In this document: positions 62,704 through 64,000 of the stretch, piece after piece
How positions within the stretch are numbered: the first letter of the stretch is position 1
Layout: each line of letters begins with the position of its first letter
NCBI GenBank assembly: GCA_028383925.1
Contig: JAOEWO010000002.1
Span: 62,001-126,000 of the forward strand
Length of the DNA: 64,000 bases
Origin: Winogradskyella sp.
Lineage (GTDB): Bacteria; Bacteroidota; Bacteroidia; Flavobacteriales; Flavobacteriaceae
Direction of reading: 5' to 3'
Translations under genes and position numbers: made by a program
Notes under the pieces: generated by a model
Seen by the model: only the letters and a program-made list of their open reading frames with translations
Told to the model about the DNA's origin: nothing
Databases searched by the model: none

Positions 62704-62793
62704 ATGCCAAGTGGTAAGAAAAGAAAGAGACACAAGGTAGCGACGCATAAGCGTAAGAAACGTAGACGCGCTAATCGTCACAAGAAAAAATAA
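62704..62793 (+). CDS. 29-residue highly basic protein, probably ribosome-associated
   Basis: The ATG at 62704 opens a 29-codon frame whose product starts MPSGKKRKRHKVATHKRKK and is almost all Lys, Arg and His. It resembles the AURKAIP1/COX24-type (mS38-like) small basic proteins and the extra small proteins known in Bacteroidota ribosomes. The exact ribosomal name cannot be fixed from sequence alone. Its place between HU and rng, with a terminator right after it, supports a real, highly expressed gene. It is too short for most gene finders. Confidence 0.8.
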   Translation: MPSGKKRKRHKVATHKRKKRRRANRHKKK

Positions 62794-62799
62794 ATTGTT

Positions 62800-62824
62800 A
62801 AAAGTAGTTTTTAAAGCTACTTTT
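62800..62824 (+). terminator. Terminator after the HU / small basic protein unit
   Basis: AAAAGTAG pairs with CTACTTTT around a nine-base loop, with six T residues at the 3' side. It lies 6 bp after the small gene's stop. Confidence 0.75.
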
Positions 62825-62897
62825 TTCAGTTTTTAAAGAAACGTTCTTTGATATAGAACCAGGCGTATTTAATAGAGTATACCTAGGTTTGTTGGAT

Positions 62898-62961
62898 TCC
62901 CGATAGCTGTCGGGACCTGTGTCAAATAATTTAGTAAAAATCCATCCCGATTATTCGGGAT
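62898..62961. repeat. Two TCCCGA/TCGGGA hairpins before rng
   Basis: TCCCGA-TAGCTG-TCGGGA (62898-62915) and ATCCCGA-TTAT-TCGGGAT (62944-62961) share the same stem sequence. They lie in the leader of rng, the second ending 13 bp before its ATG. TCCCGATAGC-type palindromes are dispersed in flavobacterial genomes, from general knowledge; here they may also act on rng mRNA. Confidence 0.7.
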
Positions 62962-62974
62962 ATAAATTAACATT

Positions 62975-64000
62975 ATGAACAAAGAGTTAATCGTAAGATC
63001 GAGTTCAGATATTGTTGATTTTGCCTTATTAAAAGATGGAAAACTTATTGAATTACATAAAGACGATGAGGATAATGACTTTGCTGTAGGCGATATTTTT
63101 ATTGCCAAAATACGCAAGGTTATGCCTGGTTTAAACGCTGCGTTTGTTAACGTAGGGTACGAGAAAGATGGTTTTTTACACTATCACGATCTAGGGCCGC
63201 AAATGCCATCGCTTTTAAAATTCATTAAACGTGTAAGCACAGGAAAATTAAGAGATTACAATCTCAAAGACTTTCCGTTAGAAAAAGAGTTAGACAAGCA
63301 CGGCAAAATTGCCAATGCTATAAAGTCTAATCAATCTATCTTAGTACAAGTAGTAAAAGAACCTATTTCAACAAAAGGACCACGCATTAGTTCAGAATTG
63401 TCTATTGCTGGTAGATACATAGTTTTGGTTCCTTTTTCAAATCGTATTTCAATTTCTCAAAAAATTGAATCGCAAGAAGAAAAAGACCGATTAAAAAGAC
63501 TTGTTAAAAGTATCACACCTAAAGGATTTGGTGTTATTATTCGTACCGTAGCAGAAGGCAAAAAAGTTGCCGAGCTCGATAGTGATTTACAAACGTTGCT
63601 GGGTCGATGGACAGCAATGTGTAAAAAATTGTATAAAGCACATCATCCTACCAAAGTATTAGGAGAAATGAACAAAGCATCCTCTATTCTTAGAGATATC
63701 TTTAATGATTCATTCTCGGGTATTATTGTAGATGATGAAGAAATGTATGTACAAGTAAAAGATTATGTGCAACAAATTGCACCAAAAAAAGAGTCGATTG
63801 TAAAGTACCATAAAAATGGTCCTATTTTCGAAAAGTATGGTATAGAACGCCAAATTAAAACATCTTTTGGTCGCACAGTATCTATGGCAAGAGGAGCGTA
63901 TTTGGTTATTGAACATACCGAAGCGTTACATGTTGTAGATGTTAATAGTGGTAACCGCTCTAATAAAGAGAAAAACCAAGAAGATACGGCTTTAGAAGTT
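62975..64000 (+). CDS. rng: Ribonuclease E/G family protein, cut by the window end
   Basis: The frame is open from the ATG at 62975 to the end of the window (342 codons seen of a normal 500 or so). An N-terminal S1-type domain (about 35-105: VGDIFIAKIRKVMPGLNAAFVNVG, EKDGFLHYHD) with an insertion is followed by the RNase-H-like part. The catalytic-site stretch AYLVIEHTEALHVVDVNSGN near residue 320 holds the metal-binding Asp. It processes rRNA and mRNA. The leader contains two similar hairpins that could be targets for autoregulation, as RNase E regulates its own mRNA in enterobacteria. Confidence 0.95.
   Translation, partial: MNKELIVRSSSDIVDFALLKDGKLIELHKDDEDNDFAVGDIFIAKIRKVMPGLNAAFVNVGYEKDGFLHYHDLGPQMPSLLKFIKRVSTGKLRDYNLKDFPLEKELDKHGKIANAIKSNQSILVQVVKEPISTKGPRISSELSIAGRYIVLVPFSNRISISQKIESQEEKDRLKRLVKSITPKGFGVIIRTVAEGKKVAELDSDLQTLLGRWTAMCKKLYKAHHPTKVLGEMNKASSILRDIFNDSFSGIIVDDEEMYVQVKDYVQQIAPKKESIVKYHKNGPIFEKYGIERQIKTSFGRTVSMARGAYLVIEHTEALHVVDVNSGNRSNKEKNQEDTALEV

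Overview
The window is a contiguous piece of an AT-rich Bacteroidota chromosome, almost certainly a (probably marine) member of the Flavobacteriaceae. The evidence is the gliding-motility pair gldE-gldD, the DUF4270 / GT5-like / panC-panD block, a short one-domain ATP synthase epsilon subunit in an isolated atpD-atpC pair, several large TonB-dependent receptors, lipoproteins with acidic residues after the lipobox cysteine, and promoters of the flavobacterial TTG-N17-23-TAnnTTTG type (clear in front of the HU gene and of the DUF2975 cluster). At least five genes need TTG start codons.

Layout. 1-3100: small membrane protein, flotillin and NfeD-like protein. 3.1-6.5 kb: TonB receptor divergent from a MocR-type regulator whose PLP-binding lysine is lost. 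6.5-8.7 kb: DUF2007 protein, then three tandem DUF2975 membrane proteins with their small XRE regulator. 8.7-15.5 kb: a DNA-damage-type module (Y-family polymerase, short DnaE-like polymerase, divergent self-cleaving XRE/S24 regulator) and a Gfo/Idh oxidoreductase. 15.5-26.5 kb, all on the minus strand: atpC, atpD, SGNH lipoprotein plus TonB receptor, glmS, DUF4270 lipoprotein, truncated glycogen-synthase-like protein. 26.6-38.6 kb, plus strand: panC, panD, flippase-like membrane protein, twin esterase-fold proteins with Asp in the nucleophile position, radA, a Crp-like regulator, ileS interrupted in frame by a DUF559 nuclease domain, a DksA-like protein and an adhesin-like secreted protein. 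38.6-46.3 kb: lspA, 5-FTHF cyclo-ligase, a RimK ligase / retropepsin-like protease / aspartoacylase operon, uvrC and a patatin-BamA autotransporter-like protein. 47-58.7 kb: tyrosine and tryptophan catabolism (hmgA, hppD, tryptophan 2,3-dioxygenase) interrupted by a four-helix-bundle 'intervening sequence' gene and by a micro-ORF plus duplicated lipoproteins, then an M23 peptidase, pgi and a TonB receptor. 58.7-64 kb: gldD, gldE, ssb, mutY on the minus strand, and HU, a 29-residue basic protein and RNase G/E (cut by the window end) on the plus strand.

Most of the window is core chromosome. The accessory signal is a set of small dispersed cassettes: a DUF559 cassette bounded by about 30-bp inverted repeats inside ileS, a 23S-rRNA-IVS-type four-helix gene between hmgA and hppD, CCCC/GGGG palindromes at 3.0 and 9.95 kb (the latter directly before the Y-family polymerase start), TCCCGA/TCGGGA hairpins before rng, and a possible geneless relic at 13.4 kb. 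The ileS insertion is the most striking item: a nuclease-like domain with its catalytic-type residues intact embedded in the catalytic core of an essential tRNA synthetase while keeping the reading frame. I saw no tRNA or rRNA genes, no CRISPR array and no IS transposase.
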